A stretch of 64,000 bases of DNA from positions 1 to 64,000 of the forward strand of contig CAIOKO010000155.1 of assembly GCA_903858935.1 (NCBI GenBank), given 5' to 3'. Below are positions 10,110 to 18,318 of the stretch, in pieces. Source of the DNA: an uncultured Schlesneria sp. Lineage in GTDB: Bacteria > Planctomycetota > Planctomycetia > Planctomycetales > Planctomycetaceae. Below the pieces are notes generated by a model. The model was not told the DNA's origin. It was given only the letters and a program-made list of their open reading frames with translations, and ran no database searches. The translations under genes and the position numbers were made by a program. Within the stretch, counting starts at the first letter, position 1, and every line of letters starts with the position of its first letter.

Positions 10110-11690
10110 CTACGGTAACTGCGATGTGTGAATCGCACCGTAAAGGGTCTCATACGACGAAGCAAGGCTTTGTGTCAGTGCCTGAATCGATCCATGCATC
10201 GGGTCGAACAGCAAATGCGGCAGCACACCGAACAGAATCGCCGTCGCTACCAGCGTATAACCAATCGCGAGTTCGCGAGAATTCATTTCAACCAGGGCTT
10301 CAGGATGAGGTCCCTTATATTCAGGGCCGAGATAAACTCGCTGCATCGTCCATAAAATGTAACCGGCAGTCAGAATCACACCACTCGCAGCAACGATCGC
10401 GAGCAACGGACTGAAGTTCCAGCAGGCGAGGACCGAAAAGACTTCGCCAACGAATCCACACAGACCGGGTAGTCCCAGGCCTGCGAAGAAGATCACAGCC
10501 GCCAATGCGGCGTAGTGAGGCATGACCTGGGCAATGCCGCCAAACTTATTGATGTCACGATGGTGGACTCGGTCGTAAAGCACGCCAACCATAAAGAACA
10601 TGCCGGTCGAAGAGATCCCGTGAGCGATCATCTGGAACATCGCGGCATTCAGACCCATTTCCCAGTATTCGCGGCCTACGGTTTTACCGTCGACAATCTT
10701 CCAGACTGCGATACCCAGCAGGACGTAACCCATATGACTGACCGAACTGTAGGCGACCAGTCGTTTGAAGTCGGTCTGAGCCATCGCGGCAAAAGCACCG
10801 TAGATGATGCTGAAGACACCCAGAGCAGCCAGGAAGTAAGCGGCATACTGTGCACCGTATGGGCAAAGTGGAAACGCGATGCGGATGATGCCGTAGCCAC
10901 CCATCTTCAGCAGCACACCAGCCAGAATCATCGAGATCGGCGTGGGAGCTTCGACGTGAGCGTCAGGCAACCATGTATGGAACGGGAACGACGGCAGCTT
11001 AATCGCGAAGCCGATAAACAGCATGATGAATGCCGCGACTTGCATCGACATCCCATAAACGTGCGACCTTCCGGCTGACGTCCCGCTGGCGATCTTTGCC
11101 AGTTCCAGCAAGTCAAAGCTGCGGTCACTGTTGAAGTAGAACATCAACATCGCGATCAGCATCAAAACCGAACCAGCCAATGTGTAGAGGAAAAACTTGA
11201 TGGCCGCGTATTCGCGTCGTGGACCACCCCAGATTCCGATCAGGAAGTACATCGGCAGCAGCATGACTTCCCAGAAGACGTAGAACAGGAAGAAGTCGAG
11301 TGACAGGAAGACTCCCATCATGCCTGTTTCCAGAATCAGAAACAGGATCAGGTAGCCTTTGACATTCTTGTCGATGCTCCAAGAAGCAAGCATCGACAAG
11401 AGACAGACGAATCCTGTTAAGACCACCAGTGGCAGACTGATTCCATCAACGCCCAAGCTGAAGAAGACATTCCAGTTAGCGATCCATGGCGTGTCAAATT
11501 TGAATTGCATGCCCGACTTGCTCGAGTCGAATTGCATCAGCAATTGCAGTGTCAAAGCAAATGTCAGTGCGGTCCCCAGCACGCCCCAATAGCGCATGGC
11601 TTCTTTCGCTTTGGCGTCAAACAACACCAGCGGAATCGCCCAGACAGCGGGCAGGAACACGATACATGTCAGGAGTGTTTCCGGACTCAT
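10110..11690 (-). CDS. nuoM: NADH-quinone oxidoreductase subunit M
   Basis: Antiporter-like proton-pumping subunit of complex I in the cytoplasmic membrane. It has 526 residues and about 14 transmembrane segments. Characteristic stretches are FYVFWEVMLLPMYFLIGIWG, with the conserved Glu of helix 5, KLPSFPFHTWLPDAHVEAPT, with the mid-membrane Lys, and RLVAYSSVSHMGYVLLG. The ATG at 11690 is the natural start (MSPETLLTCIVFLP). nuoN begins within a few bases of its stop, and nuoL ends 56 bp upstream. Confidence 0.97.
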   Translation of the reverse strand: MSPETLLTCIVFLPAVWAIPLVLFDAKAKEAMRYWGVLGTALTFALTLQLLMQFDSSKSGMQFKFDTPWIANWNVFFSLGVDGISLPLVVLTGFVCLLSMLASWSIDKNVKGYLILFLILETGMMGVFLSLDFFLFYVFWEVMLLPMYFLIGIWGGPRREYAAIKFFLYTLAGSVLMLIAMLMFYFNSDRSFDLLELAKIASGTSAGRSHVYGMSMQVAAFIMLFIGFAIKLPSFPFHTWLPDAHVEAPTPISMILAGVLLKMGGYGIIRIAFPLCPYGAQYAAYFLAALGVFSIIYGAFAAMAQTDFKRLVAYSSVSHMGYVLLGIAVWKIVDGKTVGREYWEMGLNAAMFQMIAHGISSTGMFFMVGVLYDRVHHRDINKFGGIAQVMPHYAALAAVIFFAGLGLPGLCGFVGEVFSVLACWNFSPLLAIVAASGVILTAGYILWTMQRVYLGPEYKGPHPEALVEMNSRELAIGYTLVATAILFGVLPHLLFDPMHGSIQALTQSLASSYETLYGAIHTSQLP

Positions 11691-11746
11691 GATGAACTCT
11701 ATTTCCTCAATCGAGCTTCAACCACGTGGGTGGTTGTCAAATCAAA

Positions 11747-14167
11747 CTATTTCGGAATCGTCGTAAAGAGTGCCCCGAATAACACGATCACACCAACGGC
11801 AATCCACATTACATATTGTCTCAGTCGACCTGTCTGAATCACCTTCAGCGAGTTACCAACGTTGTACGTTACGGTCCCCACCAGGTTCACCAGGCCGTCA
11901 ACGAAGGTCTCATCAAATGCCCGGTCCCATTTGGACGTGAGCACAGTCAAGTTCGCAGCACTGTGGAGAATGGGGTCGAGCACCCCTTTGTCGAAGCTGA
12001 CGCACCAGGCCGAAATGATGTGAACCGGAGCGACAAACATCGCGTCGTAAAGCGAGTCAAACCGCCATTTGTCGACCAGGAAGTCGTAGACACCTGAAAA
12101 CTGTTGTCGAATCTGGTTCGGGTCAATCGTCTTCTTGACGTAAAGCAAATAGGCCAGAGTCATGCCAATGATTGCCGAAACCAAGGCGAGCATTCCTGCG
12201 GTCGAATGGACATGATGCACGTCGCTTTCGTGTCCCTGATGGCTAGGAAGAATCACCTTCGCAGCACCGACAGAGGCGACCCGGGCGGCTGCTGGGACTG
12301 TTTCACTGTCAACGATCAAGCGGTAAAGCGGTCCACCCTCACCACCCCAGGCACAGCCAGCAGCCAGAACAGCAAGAACGAGCAACGGCGTCGTCATGAC
12401 GCTGGGGTTTTCGTGGCAATTTTCGTAAACGTGTGCATCGCGAGGGGTCCCGGCAAAGGTCAGGAACCACAGGCGGAACATGTAGAACGACGTGATTCCT
12501 GCTGTGACGAGCGGAGCGATAAACAACAGGATGTGACCGGGATTCAATTCGCTATAGGCTAAGGCCGAAGCAACAATGGCGTCCTTTGAGTAGAACCCTG
12601 ACAGTCCGATCGATGTCCCCGGGATTGCCAGTCCGGCGATGGCGATCACACCGACGAGCATCGTATACGCAGTGATTTTCATCTTGTGTCGCAAACCACC
12701 CATGCGACTCATGTCCTGCACGTGATGGCAACCGGCGATGACGCTTCCCGAACACAAGAACATCAGCGACTTGAAGAAGGCGTGGGTCACGAGATGGAAC
12801 AAGGCCGCTCCCCAGCCTGCCACGCCAATCGCCAGCATCATGTAGCCGAGCTGACTGATCGTTGAATACGCGAGAACCCGTTTGATGTCTGTGACGACCA
12901 ACGCAATGGTGGCAGCAATAAACAACGTGATACAGCCGATATAGGCAATCCCCAGCAGCACTTCAGGCGTGAATACGGGATAGAACCGTGCAGCGAGATA
13001 AACCCCCGCGGCAACCATGGTTGCAGAGTGAACCAGTGCCGAAACGGGCGTGGGGCCTTCCATCGCGTCAGGCAGCCAGGTCTGCAATGGGAACTGGGCA
13101 CTCTTGCCGATGCTGCCGGCAAACACGCCAAGGCCAGCGGCGACCAGTAACATATAGCTGATTGTCAGCGGCTGACCGTTTTTCTCGGCTCGGTGACCGT
13201 GAGCGTCCTGCAGGTAAACCTGCTTCCCATCTTCAGAGACATCGAGCTTGCCGTCATGACCACGAACCATCGTGAACAAGCCCGCTTCGGTGTGAGCTCC
13301 TTCCGTACGGTCGCCGAACTGGAACGTTCCAAACGAGGTCCAGAGAATCATCATGCCGATCAGGAAGCCAAAGTCCCCGACACGGTTCATGATGAACGCT
13401 TTGTTCGCGGCGGTACTGGCTGATTTGCGTTCGATGTAGAAGCCGATCAGCAGGTAACTGCTCAAACCGACCAGTTCCCAGAAGATGAAGACCTGGAAAA
13501 TGTTTCCGGACAACACGATTCCAAGCATCGAGAACGAGAACAGCGAGAGATAAGCGAAGAACCGATGAAACCGGCCCGGACGGCTGAAATGTCCACCATT
13601 ATGCAGATGAACTTCGTGGTCTTCATATTCCTCGGTCAACTCGTCATGCATGTAACCGATCGCGAAGATATGAATACAGGTGGCGATGAACGTCACCATC
13701 GTAAACATCACCAGCGTCAAGCTGTCAATATACCAGTCGAGAGAAACCCTCAGTCCACCAAATCGAGCCAGTTCGTAATAGGTTCCCGAGTAATACTTCT
13801 TCGCTGGTGCATCGGCATGCTCGGACGCTTGATCGTGGCTGTGTTGATCGGCATCCCCTGCATGGGCGTCGTGATCATGCCCCCCGGCGCCGTGTGCAGC
13901 GTCGCCATGTCCCGTGTCATGAGATGCGGCGTGACCATGGTGGTCTGGTTCGGACAGCGCAGCCCAGTGTGTGTCATTGCCCCAGTACAACAGGGCTGAC
14001 AAGCTGCAAAGGAAGCCAATTCCAATGCACGCGACGGCACAATACGCCGCACCTTTATTCAGCCGATGCGAAAAGCACAGCCAGTAAATTTCAACGACGA
14101 ACCCTGCGAGTGGCAATAACCAGGCCACTGTCAACAGGAACATCAAAATATCGCCAGTCTCAGGCAT
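11747..14167 (-). CDS. nuoL: NADH-quinone oxidoreductase subunit L with His-rich insert
   Basis: Largest antiporter-like subunit of complex I, with the long C-terminal amphipathic arm helix that braces NuoM and NuoN. About 806 residues, longer than the roughly 610-660 usual. Hallmarks include FIFWELVGLSSYLLIGFY, KSAQFPLQTWLPDAMEGPTP and RVLAYSTISQLGYMMLA. Two insertions explain part of the extra length. One is a loop after the second hydrophobic segment with twelve His in 42 residues (DNA 13817-13942). The other is a charged segment around HDGKLDVSEDGKQVYLQDAH. The ATG at 14167 (MPETGDILMF) is preferred; the frame could extend to a TTG at 14209. The loop would face the periplasm if topology follows other NuoL proteins. 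Confidence 0.95.
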   Translation of the reverse strand: MPETGDILMFLLTVAWLLPLAGFVVEIYWLCFSHRLNKGAAYCAVACIGIGFLCSLSALLYWGNDTHWAALSEPDHHGHAASHDTGHGDAAHGAGGHDHDAHAGDADQHSHDQASEHADAPAKKYYSGTYYELARFGGLRVSLDWYIDSLTLVMFTMVTFIATCIHIFAIGYMHDELTEEYEDHEVHLHNGGHFSRPGRFHRFFAYLSLFSFSMLGIVLSGNIFQVFIFWELVGLSSYLLIGFYIERKSASTAANKAFIMNRVGDFGFLIGMMILWTSFGTFQFGDRTEGAHTEAGLFTMVRGHDGKLDVSEDGKQVYLQDAHGHRAEKNGQPLTISYMLLVAAGLGVFAGSIGKSAQFPLQTWLPDAMEGPTPVSALVHSATMVAAGVYLAARFYPVFTPEVLLGIAYIGCITLFIAATIALVVTDIKRVLAYSTISQLGYMMLAIGVAGWGAALFHLVTHAFFKSLMFLCSGSVIAGCHHVQDMSRMGGLRHKMKITAYTMLVGVIAIAGLAIPGTSIGLSGFYSKDAIVASALAYSELNPGHILLFIAPLVTAGITSFYMFRLWFLTFAGTPRDAHVYENCHENPSVMTTPLLVLAVLAAGCAWGGEGGPLYRLIVDSETVPAAARVASVGAAKVILPSHQGHESDVHHVHSTAGMLALVSAIIGMTLAYLLYVKKTIDPNQIRQQFSGVYDFLVDKWRFDSLYDAMFVAPVHIISAWCVSFDKGVLDPILHSAANLTVLTSKWDRAFDETFVDGLVNLVGTVTYNVGNSLKVIQTGRLRQYVMWIAVGVIVLFGALFTTIPK

Positions 14168-14252
14168 AATTCCGTCACTGAATGTGTGCGTCAGAGAACC
14201 GTTCGCCAATTATTTTTGAAACACGAACGGTGTCGTCCGTGAAAAGTTCTGA

Positions 14253-14564
14253 TTAACCCTGCAATTCGTTTCCGCGATCCACATCAATCGTGAGGTGATT
14301 GTTGTAGAAGTTGAGTGCAATTGCCAATGCGACCGCTGCTTCTGCCGCAGCAAGTACAATGACAAACAGCGCGACCGTTTGTCCGTCTAAACCAAGCGAT
14401 GTATATCGAGAGAATGCCACAAAATTGACATTCGCACCGTTCAAAACCAACTCGACCCCCATCAATACGCCGATGCCGTTGCGTTTGGTTGCCATGCAGA
14501 CGACGCCGCAGACAAACAGCACAGCACCAACCATTAAATAGGCGTTGAGGCCAACTTCACCCAT
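14253..14564 (-). CDS. nuoK: NADH-quinone oxidoreductase subunit K
   Basis: Small membrane subunit of complex I (MrpC-like). 103 residues, the standard length, with three transmembrane helices. Conserved Glu residues in helices 2 and 3 appear in GVLMGVELVLNGANVNFVAF and LAAAEAAVALAIAL, which are the family signature and part of the central hydrophilic axis. ATG at 14564. It sits between nuoJ and nuoL in the usual order with short gaps of about 53 and 85 bp. Confidence 0.97.
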   Translation of the reverse strand: MGEVGLNAYLMVGAVLFVCGVVCMATKRNGIGVLMGVELVLNGANVNFVAFSRYTSLGLDGQTVALFVIVLAAAEAAVALAIALNFYNNHLTIDVDRGNELQG

Positions 14565-14617
14565 GATCGAATTTCTTTCTCTCGTACACCGAGATTCTCA
14601 CTGCAGACAAAATCACA

Positions 14618-15310
14618 TCAATCGAGGCTAACCCGGTCTTCGGAAACGGCTCGTCGTTTCGCTCGTGCCAGGTATGCCGCCCCAATCAGGACAACCAACA
14701 AATGGACCGAGACAATTTCAAAGGGGAGGAAGTAGCCCGGAGCCAGTCCGTTGGCACCACCCTCCTTCAAGTTTCGATCAGGTCGCAGCCCGAGGAAGCT
14801 AAGCCCCAACTGCCGCACTGTCCGGCCTTGTTGCTGTACTGCCGCCAGGTCTGTTTTGGCTTTTGTTGAGCCTGCATTAACAAGCGATTCTTCTGCATGA
14901 GCTTCGCGAATCGAGTCGGCTGTGAAAGGCGATTCTGGCGAAGCGGGCAACCGGCCCGAGATCGCTCCCCAGTCGACGCTACCAATCGATGAGACCAGAA
15001 CCATCAGCAACATTAACCCGACGGCCCCGCCGATAATCCCCTCGGCAGGGGATGTTTTGATGGTTGTGTACGGACCACTTGCCGTCAGCATGACGCCGAA
15101 AACGAGCAAGACCACCGTCCCGCCAACATAAATCAACAGTTGGGCGGCACCCAGGAAGTCCGCATGCAGCAGAAAGAACAAGGCTGCGACGGAACCTAGC
15201 GATACGACCAGCCAAAAGGCCATTCGAACGACATTTTGAGTGGCGACAACCGCCACCGCTCCACCACAGGTCAGAATCGCAAACGTATAGAACAGCAACT
15301 GTTCAATCAT
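14618..15310 (-). CDS. nuoJ: NADH-quinone oxidoreductase subunit J
   Basis: Membrane subunit of complex I whose third helix takes part in coupling quinone reduction to proton pumping. 230 residues with five hydrophobic segments: four are packed into the first half and one lies near the C-terminus. ADFLGAAQLLIYVGGTVVLL is the typical helix-3 region. A hydrophilic insert of about 80 residues, rich in Ala, Gln and Arg, precedes the last helix and is longer than in many NuoJ proteins. The start ATG at 15310 overlaps the nuoH stop by four bases (ATGA), showing translational coupling. nuoI, usually located between nuoH and nuoJ, is absent. Confidence 0.96.
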   Translation of the reverse strand: MIEQLLFYTFAILTCGGAVAVVATQNVVRMAFWLVVSLGSVAALFFLLHADFLGAAQLLIYVGGTVVLLVFGVMLTASGPYTTIKTSPAEGIIGGAVGLMLLMVLVSSIGSVDWGAISGRLPASPESPFTADSIREAHAEESLVNAGSTKAKTDLAAVQQQGRTVRQLGLSFLGLRPDRNLKEGGANGLAPGYFLPFEIVSVHLLVVLIGAAYLARAKRRAVSEDRVSLD

Positions 15311-16587
15311 CGTGCTGCCCCCAATCGTTCTGACGCATCAATCGATGTCGTCGTTTGATGCGACAACGCCCTCTCACCCAAAGCCGGGCCTGCGATCACG
15401 GGACGTGAGAACATGGTCACCAAAGTCAAAGGCCACAGAACTGCCGCCAGGAACAGGAAACAACTGATCGGGACCAGGTATTTCAAACAGGTTGTCATCA
15501 CCTGATCGATACGTAGGCGAGGCAGCGTCCAGCGTACCCAGATTTGTACGAAAACCAGCAGGCAGGCTTTGGTGATCAGAACGACGGCACCAAACACATT
15601 GGCCACATACGATCCCAGCGAGAAACCTTCAATGATCCCGGTTCCCGTCCCTCGGAACATGCTGTCGAGGACCGAGTCGATTCCCAGGCCATCGTGCCAG
15701 CCCCCGAGGAACAGGATTGCTGCCACGGCACTGACAGCAAACATGCTGGAGTATTCGGCCAGGAAGAAGATCGACCAGCGAAATCCACTGTATTCCGTGT
15801 GGAAACCGGCAACCAGTTCGCTCTCGGCTTCCGCCAGGTCGAACGGGGCTCGCTTTACACTGGCTGTTGCAGTGGTGAAATAACAGAAAAAGGCGAGGAA
15901 CGTGAATGGATCGTGCAGGATGAACCAGTTCCAGAAGCCACCCGACTGCATTCGGCCAATCACCTGAAAATTCAGTGATCCGGCAATCATCAGTGGGATC
16001 AAGGCACAAATTGCCATCGGGATTTCGTAGCTGACCATCTGAGCCGCTTCTCGCATGGCTCCGAACAAGGCCCATTTTGATCCACTGGAATACCCGGCAA
16101 GAATAATCCCAAGTACTTCGAGCGACATCAGTGCCAGAATCAGGAAGGCACCACATTCGGCAGCCACTGCAATCCAGCCATCAGAAATCGGCAGCACCAT
16201 GAAAGCCGCAAACGAAGCAATCGTCGCGAGATACGGCGCCATTCTGAAAACGAGAGCATCGGCTTCCTTGGGAACCAGATCCTCTTTCTGGATCAGCTTG
16301 ATCCCGTCGGCGATGGTCTGTAGCCAACCGAAACCGCCACCGACACGAGTCGGGCCGAGGCGATCTTGAATACGACCGGCAACTTTACGTTCAAGCCAGA
16401 TATAGAAGACAGGTAAGCCACCAAACAGGCCAAGTAACAGCCCTGCGTGGGTGAACGCTGCGGCTAAAAAGGCAGTTAGCAGCAATGTGTCTGAGTCGGC
16501 AGGGATCTTCGTCAGTGACGAGATCGTCCTGGCAATAAAGTCTTCTAAGGTCAGAGCGGCAAACAAGCCGTGCATGGGTGTGTCCAT
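15307..16587 (-). CDS. nuoH: NADH-quinone oxidoreductase subunit H
   Basis: Membrane subunit of complex I that forms most of the quinone-binding chamber. About 426 residues with eight or more transmembrane helices. Diagnostic stretches are YIWLERKVAGRIQDRLGPTR, GIKLIQKEDLVP and the acidic loop RAPFDLAEAESELVAGFHTE, all strongly conserved. The start is uncertain. ATG at 16587 (MDTPMHGLF) is chosen, but a TTG six codons earlier (16605) and an ATG at 16575 are also in frame, and none has a clear ribosome binding site. It is the first gene of the nuoHJKLMN run; no other nuo gene lies upstream within the window. Confidence 0.95.
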   Translation of the reverse strand: MDTPMHGLFAALTLEDFIARTISSLTKIPADSDTLLLTAFLAAAFTHAGLLLGLFGGLPVFYIWLERKVAGRIQDRLGPTRVGGGFGWLQTIADGIKLIQKEDLVPKEADALVFRMAPYLATIASFAAFMVLPISDGWIAVAAECGAFLILALMSLEVLGIILAGYSSGSKWALFGAMREAAQMVSYEIPMAICALIPLMIAGSLNFQVIGRMQSGGFWNWFILHDPFTFLAFFCYFTTATASVKRAPFDLAEAESELVAGFHTEYSGFRWSIFFLAEYSSMFAVSAVAAILFLGGWHDGLGIDSVLDSMFRGTGTGIIEGFSLGSYVANVFGAVVLITKACLLVFVQIWVRWTLPRLRIDQVMTTCLKYLVPISCFLFLAAVLWPLTLVTMFSRPVIAGPALGERALSHQTTTSIDASERLGAAR

Positions 16588-16605
16588 TCGAATACAAGCC
16601 CACAA

Positions 16606-17000
16606 GCGCCAGAGAGTGGCCCGAGGCGGGGCAACTATGCCAGATGGGTATTAACGATTCAAGCGAGCCGCCCTTCTTTCGACGCCATTCCCACGAATGG
16701 GAAGATTTTGAAGGGTGGCAATCCTGTCATTCTACAACGTCAAACATCGCAGAATTCAGGCAGAAAACCGCAGAAAATGAGCCTCATGAGATCAGCGACG
16801 GGGACTTGTCGGCATCCATCGAGTTCTGTTTATCAGCACGGCGACATTCCTGGAGCAAGCTGTGTAAATGGCGAAGATGAGCGGAAGCGGTTGCCGCTAC
16901 TTGATTTTCATCGGGTGCGTCCGATATTGTCCACGGGCGGTGGTTATTCAAGGTGGCTCCGCGAACCATCATTCGATCGCTCAGATTGACGAGGTAATTA
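16606..17000. other. Divergent intergenic region nuoH / 17001 gene
   Basis: About 395 bp between divergent genes, presumably carrying both promoters. A Shine-Dalgarno-like GACGAGG at about 16989-16995 precedes the ATG at 17001. No convincing promoter hexamers, RNA gene or repeat was recognised. Confidence 0.5.
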
Positions 17001-17276
17001 ATGGCAAAAAAGAAAGCCACGGGAGGGCTTGAAGGTTCTCGCATCCGCGTAAAACCAGGCGTTAATTCGCCCGAGTTTCCCGAAATTTCCATGGCAGGAT
17101 GGACCGGCTCGGTCGTAGAGACCTCGGGCAAAGCCCCGGCACAGACCGTGATCGTTGAATGGGACGGTCCAACATTGGCCGCCATGCCTAAAGTGTACCT
17201 CGAAAAATGCGAATCCCAACAACTCTACCACTTAATGGCCAGCCTTAAGGCGGACGACGTGGAACCGTTGGCGTAA
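17001..17276 (+). CDS. Small conserved-looking hypothetical protein
   Basis: A 91-residue soluble protein. It opens with a basic patch (MAKKKATGGLEGSRIRVKPG). The middle, WTGSVVETSG followed by QTVIVEWDGPT, has the beta-strand pattern and turn of a small SH3-like or KOW-like barrel. The C-terminal third is helical and acidic. No signal peptide or membrane segment. A Shine-Dalgarno-like GACGAGG lies six bases upstream. It is followed within 10 bp by palindromic element A. Codon use matches its neighbours and the frame is well bounded, so it is probably real, but no function can be assigned. Confidence 0.75.
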   Translation: MAKKKATGGLEGSRIRVKPGVNSPEFPEISMAGWTGSVVETSGKAPAQTVIVEWDGPTLAAMPKVYLEKCESQQLYHLMASLKADDVEPLA

Positions 17277-17286
17277 GTAATTTCCA

Positions 17287-17381
17287 GGGTCGGGCGTTCA
17301 TATTTCAAAATCGGCCGTCGTTTGGGCACGATTTTGAGAATCGCTAATCTGGCCAATTTTGAAATTTGAACGCCCGACTCC
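17287..17381. repeat. Palindromic element A (95 bp, about 30-bp inverted ends)
   Basis: The left arm 17287-17316 (gggtcgggcgttcatatttc...) pairs with the right arm 17351-17381 (...aaatttgaacgcccgactcc) with few mismatches. The same arms recur at 56081-56176. The 34-bp cores of the two copies differ. It may act as a terminator for the gene ending at 17276 or be a miniature inverted-repeat element. Confidence 0.85.
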
Positions 17382-17478
17382 CTCTTCGAAACGCTTCGTG
17401 TGTAAAACCACATCGATTCTCCTACAATACCTCGACGAGACAATCAAAACAGATATTTGTTGAGCAAGGGTTTGTGGA

Positions 17479-18279
17479 ATGTCGAACGCGTTAAAGCTGG
17501 GTGTAAACGGTGCCGCAGGTCGAATGGGCCAGCGTGTGGTCGCTCTGGCGACTCAGGATAAGTCTCTGAAAGTGACCGCTGCGTACGAATCGGCGGCCTC
17601 CCCACGTCTCGGTCAGGATGCGGGCGAACTGGCCGGTGTCGGCAAATTGAATGTCCCCGTCACATCGGCAATCGAGCATCCCGTCGACGTCATTATCGAT
17701 TTCTCGACCCCGGAAGGGGCAATGCACATCCTCGCTTTGTGTGAAGCCCGACAGATTCCGCTCGTCATCGCGACCACAGGCCTCACAGAACACCAGAAGG
17801 GGGCGGTCGCCACTGCCGCTCAAACAACCCCGATCCTGATGGCGCCGAGTATGAGTCTTGCCGTCAACATCGCGATGAAACTCGTCGGGGACGCTGGCCG
17901 GGCACTGAAAGACCATTCCAGTGGCGTCGATGTGGAAATCATCGAGCGGCACCATCGCTACAAAGAGGACGCCCCAAGCGGTACTGCGCTGAAGTTCGGC
18001 GAAATTGTCGCCAATGTGATGGGCCAGACCGACCACGTTCACGGCCGCGAGGGCCGAACCGGCCAGCGGCCACGACAGGAAATCGGTTACCACGCATTAC
18101 GCGTCGGTGATAACGTGGGCGAGCATACCATCGTGTTCGGTATGTTGGGTGAAACTCTCGAAGTGGCCGTTCGAGGTCAATCGCGTGACAGTTATGCTCT
18201 GGGGGCACTGACTGCCGCCAAGTTCCTGGTCACGCAATCGGCGGGACTTTACACGATGAACGATGCGCTTGGGTTGTAA
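17479..18279 (+). CDS. dapB: 4-hydroxy-tetrahydrodipicolinate reductase
   Basis: NAD(P)H-dependent reductase of the diaminopimelate/lysine pathway, cytosolic; it reduces the dapA product to tetrahydrodipicolinate. 266 residues, normal length. The N-terminal Rossmann motif is GVNGAAGRMGQ. The catalytic and substrate segment is EIIERHHRYKEDAPSGTA, with the His pair and the Lys-x-Asp-x-Pro-Ser-Gly-Thr signature. Central IIDFSTPEGA and IATTGLTEHQ are family-typical. The ATG at 17479 gives the Rossmann motif at residue 8. sufS follows 39 bp downstream on the same strand, so the two may be co-transcribed, although their pathways differ. Confidence 0.97.
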   Translation: MSNALKLGVNGAAGRMGQRVVALATQDKSLKVTAAYESAASPRLGQDAGELAGVGKLNVPVTSAIEHPVDVIIDFSTPEGAMHILALCEARQIPLVIATTGLTEHQKGAVATAAQTTPILMAPSMSLAVNIAMKLVGDAGRALKDHSSGVDVEIIERHHRYKEDAPSGTALKFGEIVANVMGQTDHVHGREGRTGQRPRQEIGYHALRVGDNVGEHTIVFGMLGETLEVAVRGQSRDSYALGALTAAKFLVTQSAGLYTMNDALGL

Positions 18280-18318
18280 TCCTCCGCGAAGAATTTGACG
18301 CTAAGAAACAGATGACTT

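Noticed and set aside
13565-13999. 144-residue plus-strand frame
   Set aside because: Antisense to nuoL; its His/Met richness comes from the complement of the His-rich loop.
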